Of a stretch of DNA of 64,000 bases, positions 8,724 through 17,525 are shown one piece after another; the stretch's first letter is position 1; every line of letters starts with the position of its first letter. Both the position numbers and the translations under genes were made by a program. The stretch is taken from positions 1 through 64,000 of the forward strand of contig CAZVRW010000005.1 of NCBI GenBank assembly GCA_964630265.1. The letters are read 5' to 3'. The notes below the pieces were generated by a model, which ran no database searches, was not told where the DNA came from, and saw only the letters and a program-made list of their open reading frames with translations. Origin of the DNA: CAZBWP01 sp964630265 (lineage in GTDB: Bacteria > Pseudomonadota > Alphaproteobacteria > Rhodospirillales > Defluviicoccaceae).

Positions 8724-9712
8724 GGGAGCTTCAGCCTCAGGAGTTCGGTAAGCGGCACCTCCGGACGGGCACCGACGTGGCTGACAACCTCGGCCGCGGC
8801 GATCGCGCCGATCCGACCGCAGGCGGCAAGCGGATAGTGATGGGTGAGCCCGAAGAGGAAGCCGGCCGCGTAGGCATCCCCGGCCCCGGTGGTATCGACG
8901 ACCTCGTCGACGGGCTCGATATCAATCATGTGGACGTCATCGCCAGCGAGGACCACCGAGCCCTTCTCCGAACGCGTCAGCACCGCGATCTCGCAGTGGC
9001 CGCGCACGTGCTGCACGGCGTCGTCGAAGGCGTGCACCTGATAGAGTGAGACGATCTCGTCCTCGTTGGCGAACAGGATATCGACGTGATCGCCGATCAG
9101 GGCGCGGAAGTCGGCGCGATGGCGGTCGACGCAGAACGGGTCGGACAGGCTGAGGGCCACCCGCCGGCCGGCGGCGTGCGCCTGCTTCGCCGCCAGCACG
9201 AAGGCCTCCTTGGCCGGCGGCGGGTCCCAGAGGTAGCCCTCGAGATACGTGACCTTCGAGCGCGCGATCAGCGCCGAGTCGATGTCGTCGGGCGAAAGTT
9301 GGGCGGCGGCGCCGAGGTAGGTCTGCAGGGTGCGTTGTGCGTCGGGAGTCACCAGGACCAGGCAGCGGGCGGTCGACGGCCCGTTCGGGGCCGGGACGGT
9401 ATCGAAGACAATGCCGAGCGAGCGGATGTCGTGGCGGAAGATGGCGCCGAGTTGATCGTCACTCACCTTGCCGATGAACGCACCTGCCCCGCCCAGCGAC
9501 GCGAGGCCGGCGATGGTGTTGGCGGCCGAACCGCCGGAGACCTCGACGGCCGGCCCCATACTATCGTAAAGCGCCGCCGCCGCCGCCTCGTCGATCAATG
9601 TCATGGTGCCCTTGTCGAGGGACATGGCGTGGAGAAACGTGTCGTCGGCATGGGCGAGCACGTCGACGATGGCGTTGCCGACGCCGACGACGTCGATGTC
9701 GGGAGAGGTCAT
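8720..9712 (-). CDS. PfkB-family sugar or nucleoside kinase (adenosine-kinase-like)
   Basis: A 330-aa ribokinase-fold kinase. Motifs: VVGVGNAIVDVLAH at the N-terminus, the substrate-binding GGSAANT near residue 73, and the C-terminal PfkB signature VDTTGAGDAYAAGFLFGL, with the catalytic Asp in GAGD. The closest subgroup by feel is the alphaproteobacterial adenosine-kinase-like proteins, but the phosphorylated substrate cannot be read from motifs. The start at 9712 (MTSPDIDVVG) is preferred over the in-frame ATG at 9742 because it places the first beta strand at the usual distance. It is the first gene of the cluster with the AmpG-like permease and ppa. Confidence 0.88.
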   Translation of the reverse strand: MTSPDIDVVGVGNAIVDVLAHADDTFLHAMSLDKGTMTLIDEAAAAALYDSMGPAVEVSGGSAANTIAGLASLGGAGAFIGKVSDDQLGAIFRHDIRSLGIVFDTVPAPNGPSTARCLVLVTPDAQRTLQTYLGAAAQLSPDDIDSALIARSKVTYLEGYLWDPPPAKEAFVLAAKQAHAAGRRVALSLSDPFCVDRHRADFRALIGDHVDILFANEDEIVSLYQVHAFDDAVQHVRGHCEIAVLTRSEKGSVVLAGDDVHMIDIEPVDEVVDTTGAGDAYAAGFLFGLTHHYPLAACGRIGAIAAAEVVSHVGARPEVPLTELLRLKLP

Positions 9713-9871
9713 GTGCAGGGGCCTCGTTGTCGCTCGGTGCATGTGGGCGCCGACAGTATAGTCGGCGCCCGGTGGACAGCAAGGACGGGCGCACTGCGCA
9801 CCGCCAGTTGCCTGCCGCGACCGCCGCGGCTACATCAGCGGCTCATATCGCAGTCGGCTACGGGCTTTCTC

Positions 9872-10543
9872 ATGTCGATCGTCTCCGCCTACGCCAAGGC
9901 CTTCGGCCAACTCACGGACCCGCGCGCCCGCAGTGTCGTCTGGCTCGGCATCGCGCTCGCGGCCGTGGTGTTCGTCCTGCTCTGGGCGAGTGTCGGCTGG
10001 CTGATCCGCGACACGACGCTGTTCGACGGCACTTGGCTCGACACGATCGTCGACGTGCTCGGTAGCTTCGCCATCCTGATCCTCACGTGGTTCCTGTTCC
10101 CACCGGTGGTCAGCGCCTGCTCCAGCCTGTTCCTGGACCGAGTGGCCGAGGCGGTGGAACGGCGCCACTATCCCGGGCTGCCGCCACCGCGCCACGTGGC
10201 GATTCTCGAGACGGTCTGGGTGACGCTGCGGCTGCTGGTGGTGATGGTTGCCCTCAACCTCGTGGTTTTGCTGTTCCTTCTGGTGCCGCCGGTTTTCCCT
10301 TTTGTCTACTACGGCATGAATGGCTATCTTCTCGGCCGCGAGTATTTCGAGGTGGCAGCAGCCCGACGGCTCGATCCGCAGGCGGTGCGGGTGCATCGAC
10401 ACCGCAACCGCGGTGACCTGTTTCTCGCGGGCCTGGTGATTGCCCTGCTGTTGACGGTGCCTGTCGTCAACTTGCTGGCACCGGTGATCGGTACCGCCGC
10501 GATGGTGCATCTGTTCGAATCCCGGCGCGGCCGACAGGCGTGA
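9872..10543 (+). CDS. EI24/CysZ-like membrane protein
   Basis: A 223-aa inner-membrane protein of the EI24 (DUF540, CysZ-like) family. It begins MSIVSAYAKAFGQLTDPRARSV and has about four long hydrophobic segments (near 27-50, 63-85, 120-150 and 185-215). The central YYGMNGYLLGREYFEVAAARR matches the conserved EI24 motif. CysZ in enterobacteria takes up sulfate, but most alphaproteobacterial homologues are uncharacterised and no cys genes lie nearby, so the transport role is not assumed. It is transcribed divergently from the PfkB kinase cluster and is followed by a bactofilin gene. Confidence 0.82.
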   Translation: MSIVSAYAKAFGQLTDPRARSVVWLGIALAAVVFVLLWASVGWLIRDTTLFDGTWLDTIVDVLGSFAILILTWFLFPPVVSACSSLFLDRVAEAVERRHYPGLPPPRHVAILETVWVTLRLLVVMVALNLVVLLFLLVPPVFPFVYYGMNGYLLGREYFEVAAARRLDPQAVRVHRHRNRGDLFLAGLVIALLLTVPVVNLLAPVIGTAAMVHLFESRRGRQA

Positions 10544-10597
10544 TCCGCGACAATCCACCCGGTTCCCGATCGGCCGGATGACATGAGGAGTGGCGAG

Positions 10598-11404
10598 ATG
10601 TTTGGACGAAAAAAGGACGGCGAGCGGTCAGCGGGCCAGACGGCGCCCACCCCGGTCAGCGACGAAGACCTGGATGCCCTGCTCATGCGGTCGTCCAGTC
10701 GCAAGGCGGCGGCACCGTCGGCGCGCCCGGCGGCCGCAGGTGTTCAGGAACCGACGCGACGCCCCGCTGCGACGCCCGGCGTCGCCGCCCCGGCCATGCC
10801 GGTCGCGCCCGCCGCGCCGGCCGTGAAGGCAGCACCGACGCCCCCAACGGCCACGTCCTCGGAGGGCCGCCGACTGATCGTCGGTCGTGACATCTGCCTG
10901 AAGGGCGAGGTGACGTCTTGCGACACGCTCATCGTTGAAGGCTCCGTCGACCTGTCGCGGACCGACGCCCGGCACATCCAGGTGGCCGCCGGCGGCGTGT
11001 TTACGGGCACGATCGACGTGGAGGAAGCCGACATCGCCGGCCGCTTTGACGGCGAACTAATGGCGCGGGACCGGTTGATCGTGCGCTCGGGCGGCGTTGT
11101 CGAGGGGACCATCCGTTACGCCAACATCATCATCGAAGCCGGCGGCCACATCGCCGGCGAAGTCGCGCACATGGATGTCGCCGCGACGCGCGCGGCACCT
11201 GCGCCATCGGCCGCGCCATCCGATGCCGGGACTGCCGAAGGCCCCCAGACTGCCGCGGCATGGGCGAACTCCGACGCGGAACACCGCGAATCCGTTGGAT
11301 CGGAACCGTCGGCCGAGCCGATGACGCCCCACAAGACGGCGATCGAGCGCGCGGCAGTGCCGCTGCCGCCGCGGGTCGCCCGGCCCCTCTCCGGCCGGGA
11401 ATGA
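10598..11404 (+). CDS. Bactofilin (DUF583 polymer-forming cytoskeletal protein)
   Basis: A 268-aa bactofilin. The central domain (about residues 90-200) shows the hydrophobic/Gly repeat pattern of a right-handed beta-helix: GRDICLKGEVTSCDTLIVEG, GVFTGTIDVEEADIAGRFDG, GGVVEGTIRYANIIIEAGG. Flanks of about 85 and 65 residues are Ala/Pro-rich and disordered, as usual for bactofilins, though long. These proteins polymerise without nucleotides and scaffold cell-shape, stalk or polar structures. The start at 10598 (MFGRKKDG) has GAGGAG seven bases upstream, so it is preferred over the ATG at 10583. Confidence 0.92.
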   Translation: MFGRKKDGERSAGQTAPTPVSDEDLDALLMRSSSRKAAAPSARPAAAGVQEPTRRPAATPGVAAPAMPVAPAAPAVKAAPTPPTATSSEGRRLIVGRDICLKGEVTSCDTLIVEGSVDLSRTDARHIQVAAGGVFTGTIDVEEADIAGRFDGELMARDRLIVRSGGVVEGTIRYANIIIEAGGHIAGEVAHMDVAATRAAPAPSAAPSDAGTAEGPQTAAAWANSDAEHRESVGSEPSAEPMTPHKTAIERAAVPLPPRVARPLSGRE

Positions 11405-11442
11405 CGCTCAGCCCCTGGCCCGTTGCCTCACGGGTTGGCGGG

Positions 11443-12081
11443 TCAGTCGGTCGGCTTGTCGGGATACGCGCAGACGTCGCGTACCACGCAGCGGTGGCAC
11501 GCGGGTTTTCGTGCGGTGCAGACGTGGCGGCCGTGCAGGATCAGCCAATGGTGGGCGAAGCGACGCCAGTGTTCGGGCGTCCGCATCAGCAAGCCGGTCT
11601 CGACGGCCAGCGGCGTCTTGCCCGGCGCCAGGCCGGTGCGGTTGGCGAGGCGAAAGACATGGGTGTCGACGGCAATGGTCGGCTCCCCGAAGGCCACATT
11701 GAGGACGACGTTGGCGGTCTTGCGGCCGACCCCCGGCAGGCTTTCCAGCGCGTCGCGGTCGCGGGGGACCTCGCCCCCATGGTCTTCGATGAGCCGGCGG
11801 CTCAACGCGATCACGTTTTTGGCTTTCGTGTTGAACAGGCCGATCGTCTGGATGAAAGGCTTGAGGCCGGCCTCGCCCAGCGCCAGCATCTTCTCCGGCG
11901 TGTCGGCGACGGCGAACAGCGCCTTGGTCGCCTTGTTGACGGAGACGTCGGTGGCTTGCGCCGACAAGACGACGGCGACCAGCAGCGTGAACGGATTGCG
12001 ATACTCGAGTTCGGTCGCGGCGTTCGGCCAAGCGGCTTCCAGCCGCCGGTAGAACGTTTCGACATCCCGATCGTTCATCAT
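11443..12081 (-). CDS. nth: Endonuclease III (DNA glycosylase/AP lyase)
   Basis: Base-excision repair enzyme removing oxidised pyrimidines and cleaving abasic sites, 212 aa. The helix-hairpin-helix LPGVGRKTANVV carries the catalytic Lys, and the catalytic Asp follows in VDTHVFRLANR. The C-terminal 4Fe-4S cluster motif is complete with C-x6-C-x2-C-x5-C spacing (CTARKPACHRCVVRDVC). Two adjacent Met codons open the frame and either could be used. Convergent with the bactofilin gene and divergent from the MAPEG gene. Confidence 0.97.
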   Translation of the reverse strand: MMNDRDVETFYRRLEAAWPNAATELEYRNPFTLLVAVVLSAQATDVSVNKATKALFAVADTPEKMLALGEAGLKPFIQTIGLFNTKAKNVIALSRRLIEDHGGEVPRDRDALESLPGVGRKTANVVLNVAFGEPTIAVDTHVFRLANRTGLAPGKTPLAVETGLLMRTPEHWRRFAHHWLILHGRHVCTARKPACHRCVVRDVCAYPDKPTD

Positions 12082-12189
12082 CCCGATGCATCACCTTCCC
12101 GGCGGCACGATACACTGCCGGCAGGGCGGCCGGAAGGGACGTCGGTGGCGCCAGCCGCAGGGACGGCATGAGCCCGGGCGGATTTGACG

Positions 12190-12576
12190 ATGCCGTTCGA
12201 AACATCGCTCCATGCCGCGCTGCTCGGCCTGCTGTTCGTCGCTCTCAGCCTGCGAGTCATCCGGATCCGGCGCGACGAGCGGGTAGCGCTGGGCGATGAC
12301 GGCAACCCCCGGCTGCAGCGCGCCATTCGGGTGCACGCCAATTTCGCCGAGTACACGCCGCTGGCCTTGCTGCTGATCTCCCTGGTCGAACTGACCGGCG
12401 GCTCGGTGTGGGTGGTCCACGGGTTCGGCCTGACGCTGGTGTTCGGCCGCGGGCTGCATGCCTGGGGGGTCAGCCGCACCCCGGAGATTTTGCACTTCAG
12501 GGTCGCAGGCATGATGCTCACCTTCGCGGCGATCGGCGGTGCGTCGCTGGCATTGCTGGTTCTGCTGCTCGTTTGA
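12190..12576 (+). CDS. MAPEG-family membrane protein
   Basis: A 128-aa integral membrane protein with four hydrophobic segments. The central RVHANFAEYTPLALLLISLVE matches the MAPEG pattern, in which the Asn/Glu region after helix 1 binds glutathione-like ligands in eukaryotic members. Further MAPEG-like features are the ending FRVAGMMLTFAAIGGASLALL and the GRGLHAWG turn. Bacterial members are mostly uncharacterised. The start at 12190 (MPFETSLHAALLG) follows a GGGCGGA element. A TTG two codons earlier is possible. It stands between divergent nth and the HerA-like gene. Confidence 0.85.
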   Translation: MPFETSLHAALLGLLFVALSLRVIRIRRDERVALGDDGNPRLQRAIRVHANFAEYTPLALLLISLVELTGGSVWVVHGFGLTLVFGRGLHAWGVSRTPEILHFRVAGMMLTFAAIGGASLALLVLLLV

Positions 12577-12719
12577 GGACGGGTCGGGTGATCGGTGCGG
12601 TCGGCGCGACGGCCGTATCCTTGCCGGGCGACGTTGACGACCATACGCAATCGTGTCGTAAATCACTGGCACGGTGACAACTTCGGCGTGTGATGCGCCA
12701 CGGCGCCGACGTAACATGG

Positions 12720-14228
12720 ATGGGCATGGTCGAGGAGACGAAGGTGGCCGGGGATCCGGGGATTTTTCTGGGACAGGCGGACGAAGCGGTGCATCTGACG
12801 CTCCGCTATGCCAACCGGCACGGTCTGATCGCCGGCGCCACCGGGACTGGCAAGACCGTCAGCCTGCAGGTCCTGGCGGAAGGGTTTTCCACCGCCGGCG
12901 TCCCCGTCTTCCTGGCCGACGTCAAGGGCGACCTGTCGGGCCTCTGCGCCCCCGGCGATGGCGCCAAGCCGTTCGTCGAGCGGGCTCAAGTCATCGGTCT
13001 CGAGCCTTACGACCGCCACGCGTTTCCCTGCGTCTTCTGGGACGTATTCGCCGAACAGGGCCATCCACTCAGAGCCACCATTTCCGAAATGGGGCCGCTA
13101 TTAATGGCCCGCATGCTCGACCTCAACGATACCCAGGAGGGCGTGCTGAACGTCGCCTTCGCGCTCGCCGACGATGAGGGCCTGTTGCTGCTCGACCTCA
13201 AGGACCTGCGGGCAATCCTGACCTTTGTCGCCGAGAACGCCCGGTCGCTCTCCGCGACCTATGGTCTCGTCAGCCCGACGTCGGTCGCCGCCATCCAGCG
13301 GCGCCTGCTCGTGCTGACGCGAGAGGGCGCAGACGGCTTTTTCGGCGAGCCCGCCATCGACATCGACGATCTGATCCGCTGCGCGCCGGACGGCCGCGGC
13401 TACGTGCACGTGCTCGCCGCCGATCGGCTAATTCATTCACCGCGGCTCTATGCAACGTTCCTGATGTGGCTGCTGTCGGAGTTGTTCGAGGACCTGCCGG
13501 AGATCGGCGATCCCGACAAGCCCAAGGTCGTGTTGTTCTTCGATGAGGCACATCTGTTGTTCGACCGGGCACCACGGGTTCTGCTCGACAAGGTGGAGCA
13601 GGTGGTCCGCCTCGTGCGCTCCAAGGGCGTCGGCGTCTTCTTCATCACCCAGTCCCCCACCGACGTGCCGGACGGCGTGCTCGGCCAACTCGGCAACCGG
13701 GTGCAGCACGCGCTCCGCGCCTTCACCGGCAAGGACAAGCGCGCCATCCGCGCCGCCGCCGACACCTTCCGCGCCAACCCGACATTCGCGACCGAGGCGG
13801 CGATCACCGAGGTGGGCGTCGGCGAGGCGCTGGTCTCGACGCTGGAGAACAAGGGCACCCCAGGCGTCGTCCAGCGGACACTGATCCGCCCGCCAGCGTC
13901 CCGCGTCGGACCGGCCAGTGCCGCCGACCGAGCGGCAGCGATGCGCCTGAGTCCCTACGCGGGACGCTACGACCATCCCTTCGATCGGGAATCGGCGTAT
14001 GAGATCCTGGGAAAGCGCGCCGAGGCGGCGGCGGCCGAGGCGGAAGCCTCGCGGCAGGCGCCGCCACCACAACCCAAAAAACCGGCGCCGCGACGCAGCG
14101 GTTTCTCCAGCCGACAGCGCCAGACACCGGTAGAGGCGATGACGACCAGTGCCATGCGCACGTTCGGCCGCGAAGTCGGCCGGCAACTGGTCCGCGGGCT
14201 CCTTGGCGGCCTGTTCAGGGGGCGCTGA
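12720..14228 (+). CDS. HerA-like ATPase (DUF853 family)
   Basis: A 502-aa P-loop ATPase of the DUF853/HerA-like group. The N-terminus LGQADEAVHLTLRYANRHGL leads straight into Walker A GATGTGKTVSLQ, then FLADVKGDLSGLC. Walker B is VVLFFDEAHLLFDRAP, followed by FFITQSPTDVPDGVLGQLGNR with sensor residues and an arginine-finger region. The C-terminus (about 400-480) is low-complexity, rich in Ala/Pro/Arg, and the end (VGRQLVRGLLGGLFRGR) is amphipathic. Members are predicted hexameric DNA or protein translocases without a settled role. In-frame ATG/GTG codons at 12690, 12693 and 12726 are alternatives. None has a strong ribosome-binding site, and 12720 fits the short family N-terminus. Confidence 0.85.
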   Translation: MGMVEETKVAGDPGIFLGQADEAVHLTLRYANRHGLIAGATGTGKTVSLQVLAEGFSTAGVPVFLADVKGDLSGLCAPGDGAKPFVERAQVIGLEPYDRHAFPCVFWDVFAEQGHPLRATISEMGPLLMARMLDLNDTQEGVLNVAFALADDEGLLLLDLKDLRAILTFVAENARSLSATYGLVSPTSVAAIQRRLLVLTREGADGFFGEPAIDIDDLIRCAPDGRGYVHVLAADRLIHSPRLYATFLMWLLSELFEDLPEIGDPDKPKVVLFFDEAHLLFDRAPRVLLDKVEQVVRLVRSKGVGVFFITQSPTDVPDGVLGQLGNRVQHALRAFTGKDKRAIRAAADTFRANPTFATEAAITEVGVGEALVSTLENKGTPGVVQRTLIRPPASRVGPASAADRAAAMRLSPYAGRYDHPFDRESAYEILGKRAEAAAAEAEASRQAPPPQPKKPAPRRSGFSSRQRQTPVEAMTTSAMRTFGREVGRQLVRGLLGGLFRGR

Positions 14229-14261
14229 GGCCGGGGCCCCTGAGGCCGGAGATGCCGATCA

Positions 14262-14279
14262 GGCGCCCCGCGGGGCGCC
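14262..14279. terminator. GC-rich palindrome between convergent genes
   Basis: A perfect 18-bp palindrome (GGCGCCCCG joined to CGGGGCGCC) lies between the convergent HerA-like and mesaconyl-CoA hydratase genes. It can form a short, very stable hairpin in either transcript. There is no clear U-tract, so a terminator role is inferred from position and symmetry only. Confidence 0.4.
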
Positions 14280-14281
14280 GG

Positions 14282-15343
14282 CTATTGTTTCTTCGGCATC
14301 AGCACCGTGTAATCGAAGTCGAGGACGACCGACAGGTGGTAGCGACCGCTGTCCTCCTCCTTGAAGGGAAAATCGTGGCACGGGCGATTGGTGGTGGCGA
14401 CGGTGCGGATGCGCAAGGCACCGAAATCGGCGTGCCCGGGCAGGTCGGTCTTCTCCAGGATCTCCGACCAGGCATAAACAGTGTGGCCGGCGAAGGTGGG
14501 TGCCACGTGCCGCCCGCCGTTGATGGCCGCCACCTTAATGGCGTTCGCCAAGCCGTTGAACGACAAAGCGCGGGCCATGCTGATGATGTGCCCGCCGTAG
14601 ATCAGCCTTCGGCCGAAGCGGCTGTCCTTCTGCAGGTATTCGTCGAAATGGACCTTCGCGGTGTTCTGATAGAGACGGGTCGCCATCATATGCTCCGCCT
14701 CCTCGATGGTCATGCCGTCGACGTGATCGATCTTCTCGCCCACCTCGTAATCGTCCCAAAGGTATGGGCTGCCGGCGAGGGTCGCGTCATAGCGCTCGAC
14801 GTGCAGCCGGTAGGGAACGAGGAGATCACCCACGGCCACTGCGTCCGGTAGATCGGGCACTTCCGGCTCCGGCGCCGGAGCGCCGACGTTGCGCTTGCGC
14901 ACCATGACCCACCGAACGTAGTCGAGCACCACCGCCTTGTTCTGGTTGGTGCCGATCGACCGGACGTAGACGATGCCACTGCGCCCATCCTTGTTCTCCC
15001 TGAGCCCGATCACCGTCGAGGTGGTGCGCAGGGTGTCGCCCGGAAATACCGGCTCGCCAAACCTCCCGGCGGCGTAACCCAGGTTGGCAATGGCGTTCAG
15101 CGAAATGTCGGGCACCGTCTTCCCGAAGACGATGTGAAAGACCAGGATGCTGTCCACCGGCGCTCGCTCGAGACCGAGGAGACGGGCGAATTCCGACGAC
15201 GAGTTCGCCGCGAACCGGCCGCCGTAGAGCGCGGTGTACAGGGCGACGTCGCCCTCGGTCACGGTGCGGGGCGTGGCATGAACGATTTCCTGGCCGAGAC
15301 GGAAATCTTCGAAGAAATTTCCAGGGTTGGTTTTCGAGACCAT
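14282..15343 (-). CDS. mch: Mesaconyl-CoA hydratase (beta-methylmalyl-CoA dehydratase), MaoC fold
   Basis: A 353-aa double-hotdog MaoC-type enzyme. It matches the mesaconyl-CoA hydratase of the ethylmalonyl-CoA pathway, which interconverts mesaconyl-CoA and beta-methylmalyl-CoA during acetyl-CoA assimilation. Visible: the N-terminal NPGNFFEDFRLGQEIVHATP, TEGDVALYTALYGGRFAANS, and a second hotdog with RLIYGGHIISMARALSFNGL and FAGHTVYAWSEI. The ATG is preceded by GGGAGGA at good spacing. It lies 42 bp downstream of the malyl-CoA lyase gene on the same strand. That lyase catalyses the next pathway step, which strengthens the assignment. Confidence 0.9.
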   Translation of the reverse strand: MVSKTNPGNFFEDFRLGQEIVHATPRTVTEGDVALYTALYGGRFAANSSSEFARLLGLERAPVDSILVFHIVFGKTVPDISLNAIANLGYAAGRFGEPVFPGDTLRTTSTVIGLRENKDGRSGIVYVRSIGTNQNKAVVLDYVRWVMVRKRNVGAPAPEPEVPDLPDAVAVGDLLVPYRLHVERYDATLAGSPYLWDDYEVGEKIDHVDGMTIEEAEHMMATRLYQNTAKVHFDEYLQKDSRFGRRLIYGGHIISMARALSFNGLANAIKVAAINGGRHVAPTFAGHTVYAWSEILEKTDLPGHADFGALRIRTVATTNRPCHDFPFKEEDSGRYHLSVVLDFDYTVLMPKKQ

Positions 15344-15385
15344 CGGCGGTCCTCCCTTTCTGCTGACGCGCGGCCGACGGCCGGC

Positions 15386-16429
15386 TCAGAAGCCGTATTG
15401 CGCGGCGAGATCGGGGTCCTTCTGGGCAACGAGACGGGCCAAGTCAACGATCACCTTGGCCTGTTTCCAGGTGGCGTCGTCCTGCATCTTGCCATCGATC
15501 ATGGCGACACCGGTGCCGTCGGGCATGGCCTCCAGAATCTTCTTGGCAAACAGCACCTCGTTGACCTCCGGGCTGAACACCCGCTTGGCGATGGCGATCT
15601 GGTTGGGCGCCAGCGACCAAGCGCCGGTGCAACCCATCAGGAAGGCATTGCGGAATTGCGCCTCGCAGGCGGGTTCGTCCTTGATGTCGCCGAACGGGCC
15701 GTAAAACGCGCGGATGCCGTTGGCGACACAGGCGTCGACCATCCGTGCCACCGTGTAGTGCCACAGATCCTGCTGCGAAAACGTCCGCTCCGCATCTCCG
15801 GCACCGGGGTCGGCGAGGACGCCGTAATAGGGGTGGCCGCCACCGACGCGCGTGGTCTTCATGCCGCGCGACGCTGCCAAGTCGGCGGGCCCGAGGCTCA
15901 TGCCGTGCATACGCGGGCTGGCGGCGGCGATCGCGTCGACGTTCTTCACACCCTGCGCCGTCTCCAGGATGGCGTGGATCAGGATCGGCCGCGTGATGCC
16001 GTTGCGCCCCTCGAGCAGCGCCAGATATTGGTCGACGAAGTGGATGTCCCAGGAACCCTCGACTTTCGGGATCATCACCACGTCCAGCTTGTTGCCGACG
16101 GCGGCAATGATGTCGGTCATGTCGTCGAGAAACCACGGGCTGTTGAGCGCGTTGACCCGCGTCCACAACGCCGTGTCGCCGAAATCGGTGGCCTTGGCCA
16201 TCTCGATGAAGCCGGCTCGCGCCGCCTCCTTGGCATCCGCGGGAATGGCGTCCTCCAGATTGCCGAGCAGCACGTCCACCTGCTTCGCCATGTCCGGCAC
16301 ACGCGCCCGGATCTTCTCGATGTGCGGCGGCACGAAATGGATCATCCGCTCGGGCCGGACGGGCAATTCACGCACCGGCATAGGCGCGCCGACGGCCAAC
16401 GGTTTATAGAAATCGCGCGGCAGCTTCAT
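15386..16429 (-). CDS. mcl1: L-malyl-CoA / beta-methylmalyl-CoA lyase (CitE superfamily)
   Basis: A 347-aa Mg-dependent lyase of the CitE-like family. It cleaves beta-methylmalyl-CoA to glyoxylate plus propionyl-CoA and malyl-CoA to glyoxylate plus acetyl-CoA in the ethylmalonyl-CoA pathway. Visible: the acyl-CoA-side phrase KQVDVLLGNLEDAIP with the metal-binding Glu/Asp, ALWTRVNALNSPWFLDDMTD, VVMIPKVEG, ILIHAILETAQGVKNVDAIA with the second metal Glu, MHGMSLGPADLAASRGM, and a long C-terminal lid region. The start has GGGGGGA upstream. It precedes mch, with which it forms a two-gene operon. Confidence 0.92.
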   Translation of the reverse strand: MKLPRDFYKPLAVGAPMPVRELPVRPERMIHFVPPHIEKIRARVPDMAKQVDVLLGNLEDAIPADAKEAARAGFIEMAKATDFGDTALWTRVNALNSPWFLDDMTDIIAAVGNKLDVVMIPKVEGSWDIHFVDQYLALLEGRNGITRPILIHAILETAQGVKNVDAIAAASPRMHGMSLGPADLAASRGMKTTRVGGGHPYYGVLADPGAGDAERTFSQQDLWHYTVARMVDACVANGIRAFYGPFGDIKDEPACEAQFRNAFLMGCTGAWSLAPNQIAIAKRVFSPEVNEVLFAKKILEAMPDGTGVAMIDGKMQDDATWKQAKVIVDLARLVAQKDPDLAAQYGF

Positions 16430-16904
16430 GGTCGCATCCCCCCGGATTTCGGTCTGTTAGCACTTGCAAAATGACCTGTGATCAGTAGCACCGAAGCGCC
16501 GGTGGCGTCAAATGCCTCGGCCCCGTTGGCGACGGCATCCGATCCTGTTTCAGCCCATCGAACCCCCCAAAATTCATCGTCAAACATACGGTTGGACGGC
16601 GCGGCGAACAGGGGCGCCGGGCGCGCGCACCCACGGAGGCGCCGCGGGACTTGCGACAGGGACCGGGACGGCGTGCCGACGCCAGCGAGTTCGCGATTTC
16701 GTCCAGCGTGCCCCGGCCCCACGGCCGGCGCGGCAGGGGCCGGTTTGCGCTTCGTCGATCAGGACCTGATCAAGGCGGCGATCGCCGCGGCGTGCCTCAC
16801 CAGGGCAAGCGCGCGGAGAAAAGGCCGATGACGAATGGCGATCGATCGGCTATGAGACATGAGCGCTGTTTGCCTCACCCCCATAATGGAAAGGGCCGCT
16901 GATC
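16430..16904. other. Intergenic region without a recognisable gene
   Basis: About 475 bases between mcl1 (minus) and the DUF992 gene (plus). Short frames exist on both strands (for example one ending at 16831 on plus and one spanning 16426-16722 on minus), but they look compositionally like shadows, with Arg/Pro/Ala-rich low-complexity translations. The region should contain the divergent promoters. No confident -35/-10 pair, riboswitch or RNA gene was recognised. Confidence 0.45.
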
Positions 16905-17387
16905 ATGAAGACACGTCTCCGGGCCGCCGCGGCCGTCGCCTTGGCGGCCGCTATCGCAGGCACCGGCACCGTTGCGCATGCTGCCGATGTGCAGGTCGGG
17001 ACGCTCAACTGCAACGTCGCTGGGGGCTGGGGGTTCATCCTCGGCTCCTCCAAGGACCTGAACTGCATCTTCTCACCCGCCGGCGGTGGCGCGCCCCAGC
17101 GTTACGCCGGCTCGGTCACCAAAGTCGGTGTCGACGTCGGCTATACGAGCGGTGGCGTCATCCTGTGGGCCGTGTTCGCCCCCAGCAGCAGCATTCCCTC
17201 GGGGGCGCTGGCCGGCAATTATGCCGGCGTGACCGCCGAAGTCACGGCCGGCGGAGGCGTTGGTGCCAATGTGTTGGTTGGCGGCGGCGGCGACTCGATC
17301 GCCTTGCAGCCGATCAGCATCAGCGGTCAGGAGGGGCTCAACGTTGCCGCCGGCATCGGCGCGGTGAACCTCACCTACGTTCCATAA
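16905..17387 (+). CDS. Secreted DUF992-domain protein
   Basis: A 160-aa exported protein of the DUF992 family, common in alphaproteobacteria and functionally uncharacterised. The signal peptide is MKTRLRAAAAVALAAAIAGT and continues to a likely cleavage site after AHA. The mature part has the family phrases VGTLNCNVAGGWGFILGSSK, CIFSPAGGG, YAGSVTKVGVDVGYTSGGVI and NYAGVTAEVTAGGGVGANVL. Two Cys (in NCNV and NCIF) may form a disulfide. The beta-rich, Gly-rich sequence suggests a periplasmic beta barrel or sandwich. The ribosome-binding site GGAAAGGG precedes the ATG. Confidence 0.88.
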   Translation: MKTRLRAAAAVALAAAIAGTGTVAHAADVQVGTLNCNVAGGWGFILGSSKDLNCIFSPAGGGAPQRYAGSVTKVGVDVGYTSGGVILWAVFAPSSSIPSGALAGNYAGVTAEVTAGGGVGANVLVGGGGDSIALQPISISGQEGLNVAAGIGAVNLTYVP

Positions 17388-17438
17388 CGCTCTGGCATCG
17401 CCAGGGCTCCCGCTTTCGTAAGCATCCGTCGATGCCTT

Positions 17439-17469
17439 GCCGCAGCGCCCGCCAATGGCGCGCTGCGGC
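17439..17469. terminator. Hairpin between convergent DUF992 and NusG-like genes
   Basis: Perfect 10-bp stem GCCGCAGCGC / GCGCTGCGGC with an 11-nt loop, lying between two genes that converge on it. There is no U-tract on either side, so this is a candidate bidirectional terminator by position and stem strength only. Confidence 0.45.
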
Positions 17470-17525
17470 CCCTCGCGCCGGTACCCGCGAAATTGTCTGG
17501 TGATTGCCGGGCGGCTCCTGACGAA

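Noticed and set aside
9086..9871. Extended N-terminus of the EI24-like frame
   Set aside because: The frame is open for 262 codons upstream but is antisense to the PfkB kinase. The protein-like part starts at 9872.
10513..10522. GTTCGAATCC, the T-loop consensus of tRNA genes
   Set aside because: It lies in frame in the EI24-like coding sequence, and no acceptor stem, D-arm or anticodon arm can be drawn around it.
16426..16722. A 98-codon minus-strand frame upstream of mcl1
   Set aside because: No ribosome-binding site and no recognisable domain. It overlaps the mcl1 start and probably lies in promoter DNA.
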